DNA from: Spongiibacter marinus
Lineage (GTDB): Bacteria; Pseudomonadota; Gammaproteobacteria; Pseudomonadales; Spongiibacteraceae
Direction of reading: 5' to 3'
DNA length: 64,000 nt
Assembly (NCBI RefSeq): GCF_016906995.1
Contig: NZ_JAFBBD010000003.1
Coordinates: forward strand, 370,689-434,688
This document shows positions 60,749 through 64,000 of the stretch, in pieces. The translations under genes and the position numbers were made by a program. How positions within the stretch are numbered: position 1 is the stretch's first letter; each line of letters opens with the position of its first letter. The notes beneath the pieces are model-generated. The model did no database searches. It was not told where the DNA came from and saw only the letters and a list, made by a program, of their open reading frames with translations.

Positions 60749-61330
60749 ATGCCAGAAACCAATGCCGCCCAACCCTATAGCCTGTTAATTCTGGCTGGCG
60801 GACAGGGGCGCCGAATGCAGGGCAAAGACAAGGGCCTGCTGGACTGGCAAGGCCGACCGCTCATCGCCCACATTGTCGATGCGCTTGCTGAGAATGCCCA
60901 TGAAGTGTTGGTAAGCTGCAACCGCAATAGCGACCGCTACCGGGACTATGGACGCCCCCTGCCCGACACACTTCCCGACTTCCCCGGCCCTTTGGCAGGG
61001 ATCCTGGCCGGGCTTGAGGGCGCATCCCACGCGCAGGTTTTGGTGGTGCCCTGCGACAACCCCCGCCCGCCCACCGACCTCTATCAGCGACTGAGCGAGC
61101 AAAGCAGCAACGCAATTCGTTTTGCCTTTGATGGAGAGCAGGACCAGGTGTTGTACGCACTTATTCCTGCGAACCTCCGCGCAAGCCTGCACGGCTACTT
61201 ACAGCGAGGCCGGCGCAGCGTTAAAGGCTGGTTCGAACAATGCCATGCTGAAAGAGTGGATTTCTCCGATCAGGCCGAGCGCTTTAAGAATATGAACCGG
61301 CCAAGCGATGCCGGACGCAGCAATAGCTAG
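60749..61330 (+). CDS. mobA: Molybdenum cofactor guanylyltransferase
   Basis: 193 aa. Transfers GMP from GTP to Mo-molybdopterin. The N-terminal nucleotide site is LILAGGQGRRMQGKDKGLLDWQGRPL-like (residues about 13-38, with Gly-rich loop and Lys), followed by PGPLAGILAGLE near 79 and VVPCDNPRPP near 98 (metal-binding Asp). ATG 60749 gives a length equal to E. coli MobA, with AGGG 9 nt upstream; in-frame ATGs at 60677 and 60725 would add 24 or 8 residues. No other molybdopterin genes are in the window. Confidence 0.93.
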   Translation: MPETNAAQPYSLLILAGGQGRRMQGKDKGLLDWQGRPLIAHIVDALAENAHEVLVSCNRNSDRYRDYGRPLPDTLPDFPGPLAGILAGLEGASHAQVLVVPCDNPRPPTDLYQRLSEQSSNAIRFAFDGEQDQVLYALIPANLRASLHGYLQRGRRSVKGWFEQCHAERVDFSDQAERFKNMNRPSDAGRSNS

Positions 61331-61358
61331 GCCGCACAAGCCGCAGTACTGTGAGCAA

Positions 61359-61385
61359 CAAAAAAGACGCGCCGGGGCGCGTCTT
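61359..61385 (-). terminator. Rho-independent terminator of katG
   Basis: Minus strand AAGACGCGC, loop CCCG, GCGCGTCTT, then a T-run, 28 nt after the katG stop. The stem may also end mobA transcripts from the other side. Confidence 0.88.
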
Positions 61386-61412
61386 CAAGCCAAAGCATGG
61401 GTCTAGCAGCAG

Positions 61413-63876
<2,464 letters not shown>

Positions 63877-63901
63877 AAAGGCCCGCCATAGGCGAGCCTT
63901 T
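63877..63901 (-). terminator. Terminator of the tRNA-Val locus
   Basis: Minus strand AAAGGCTCGCC, loop TAT, GGCGGGCCTTT (one mismatch), then TTCATTT, directly after the tRNA 3' end. It appears to be the original tRNA terminator, kept on the chromosomal side of the break. Confidence 0.8.
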
Positions 63902-63906
63902 AAATT

Positions 63907-63956
63907 TGGTACGACCGAGTGGATTCGAACCACCGACCCCCACCATGTCAAGGTGG
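63907..63956 (-). tRNA. tRNA-Val(GAC) 3' fragment, 5' half missing
   Basis: Read on the minus strand: anticodon stem CCACC, loop TTGACAT (anticodon GAC at 63949-63947), GGTGG, variable loop, T-arm GGTGG TTCGAAT CCACT, acceptor 3' strand CGGTCGT and ACCA (63907-63910). This is the 3' two-thirds of tRNA-Val(GAC). To the right, where the D-arm and acceptor 5' strand (expected ACGACCG) should be, the sequence is AT-rich and does not fold as a tRNA. The fragment is the kind of duplicate left by a tyrosine integrase using the tRNA 3' half as its core site. Confidence 0.85.
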
Positions 63957-64000
63957 GGTGAACAATATGCTAAAACATTGTTATTTATTGTTTTATTGCG
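63957..64000. mobile_element. Probable edge of a second integrated element
   Basis: Only 44 nt are visible. They are strongly AT-rich, unlike the flanking chromosome, and contain AACAAT / ATTGTT (63961-63966, 63977-63982). They begin exactly where the tRNA-Val identity stops. No gene is visible. Confidence 0.45.

Overview
The window looks like chromosome from a gammaproteobacterium, probably a marine or aquatic lineage near Cellvibrionales/Spongiibacteraceae. That guess rests on the housekeeping order xerD-dsbC-hom-thrC-recJ-prfB-lysS and ffh/rpsP-rimM-trmD-rplS, which is shared with Pseudomonas-like genomes, and on overall protein resemblance. I ran no search, so genus is not claimed. Three zones are visible.

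Zone 1 (1 to about 19.37 kb) is the right-hand part of an integrative and conjugative element (ICE) that runs off the left edge. Positions 28-5566 hold a tightly overlapping minus-strand conjugation block of the SXT/PFGI (MPF-G) kind: a PilL/LysM protein, a TIGR03759-type protein, a lytic transglycosylase, a TIGR03765-type protein, the TraD coupling ATPase and a TIGR03747-type membrane protein. Next come an orphan gene and a tyrosine recombinase of the Phage_integ_N/Integrase_1 kind, bracketed by a pair of 23-bp direct repeats. The cargo (8.1-16.0 kb) is a heavy-metal module: CDF exporter, MgtC-like protein, a four-helix membrane protein, a CzcCBA efflux pump with the HME1 (Zn/Co/Cd) signature and a CzcI-like periplasmic protein. 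Two long perfect hairpins bracket it. Two AlpA/MerR-like HTH proteins, a DUF6908-like protein and a P4-type integrase complete the element. The integrase lies beside the 3' end of guaA, a known island hotspot.

Zone 2 (19.37 to about 63.9 kb) is core chromosome. It holds guaBA, xseA, an alpha/beta-hydrolase lipoprotein, a Crp/Fnr regulator, lysS, prfB with its programmed +1 frameshift, recJ, thrC, hom, dsbC, xerD, the rpsP-rimM-trmD-rplS operon with promoter and terminator, ffh, a CcsA-like protein, a CNNM/CorC protein, a gamma-carbonic-anhydrase-like protein, tgt-queA and tRNA-Leu(CAA). A more accessory stretch follows: a lipoprotein, a PaaI thioesterase, a TonB receptor, and a LysR regulator divergent from a secreted cyclase, a nitroreductase and an EamA exporter. 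The zone ends with trpS, a DUF3524/QTMAN-like glycosyltransferase, enoyl-CoA hydratase, an M18 peptidase, a HIBADH-like dehydrogenase, uppP, tsaB, mobA and katG.

Zone 3 (63.9 kb to the edge): a tRNA-Val(GAC) 3' fragment of about 50 nt is followed by AT-rich DNA where the tRNA 5' half should be. This looks like the attachment-site scar of a second integrated element lying to the right.

Many start codons were moved from the longest reading frame to a downstream ATG/GTG with a Shine-Dalgarno sequence or a tight overlap. Each case is noted.
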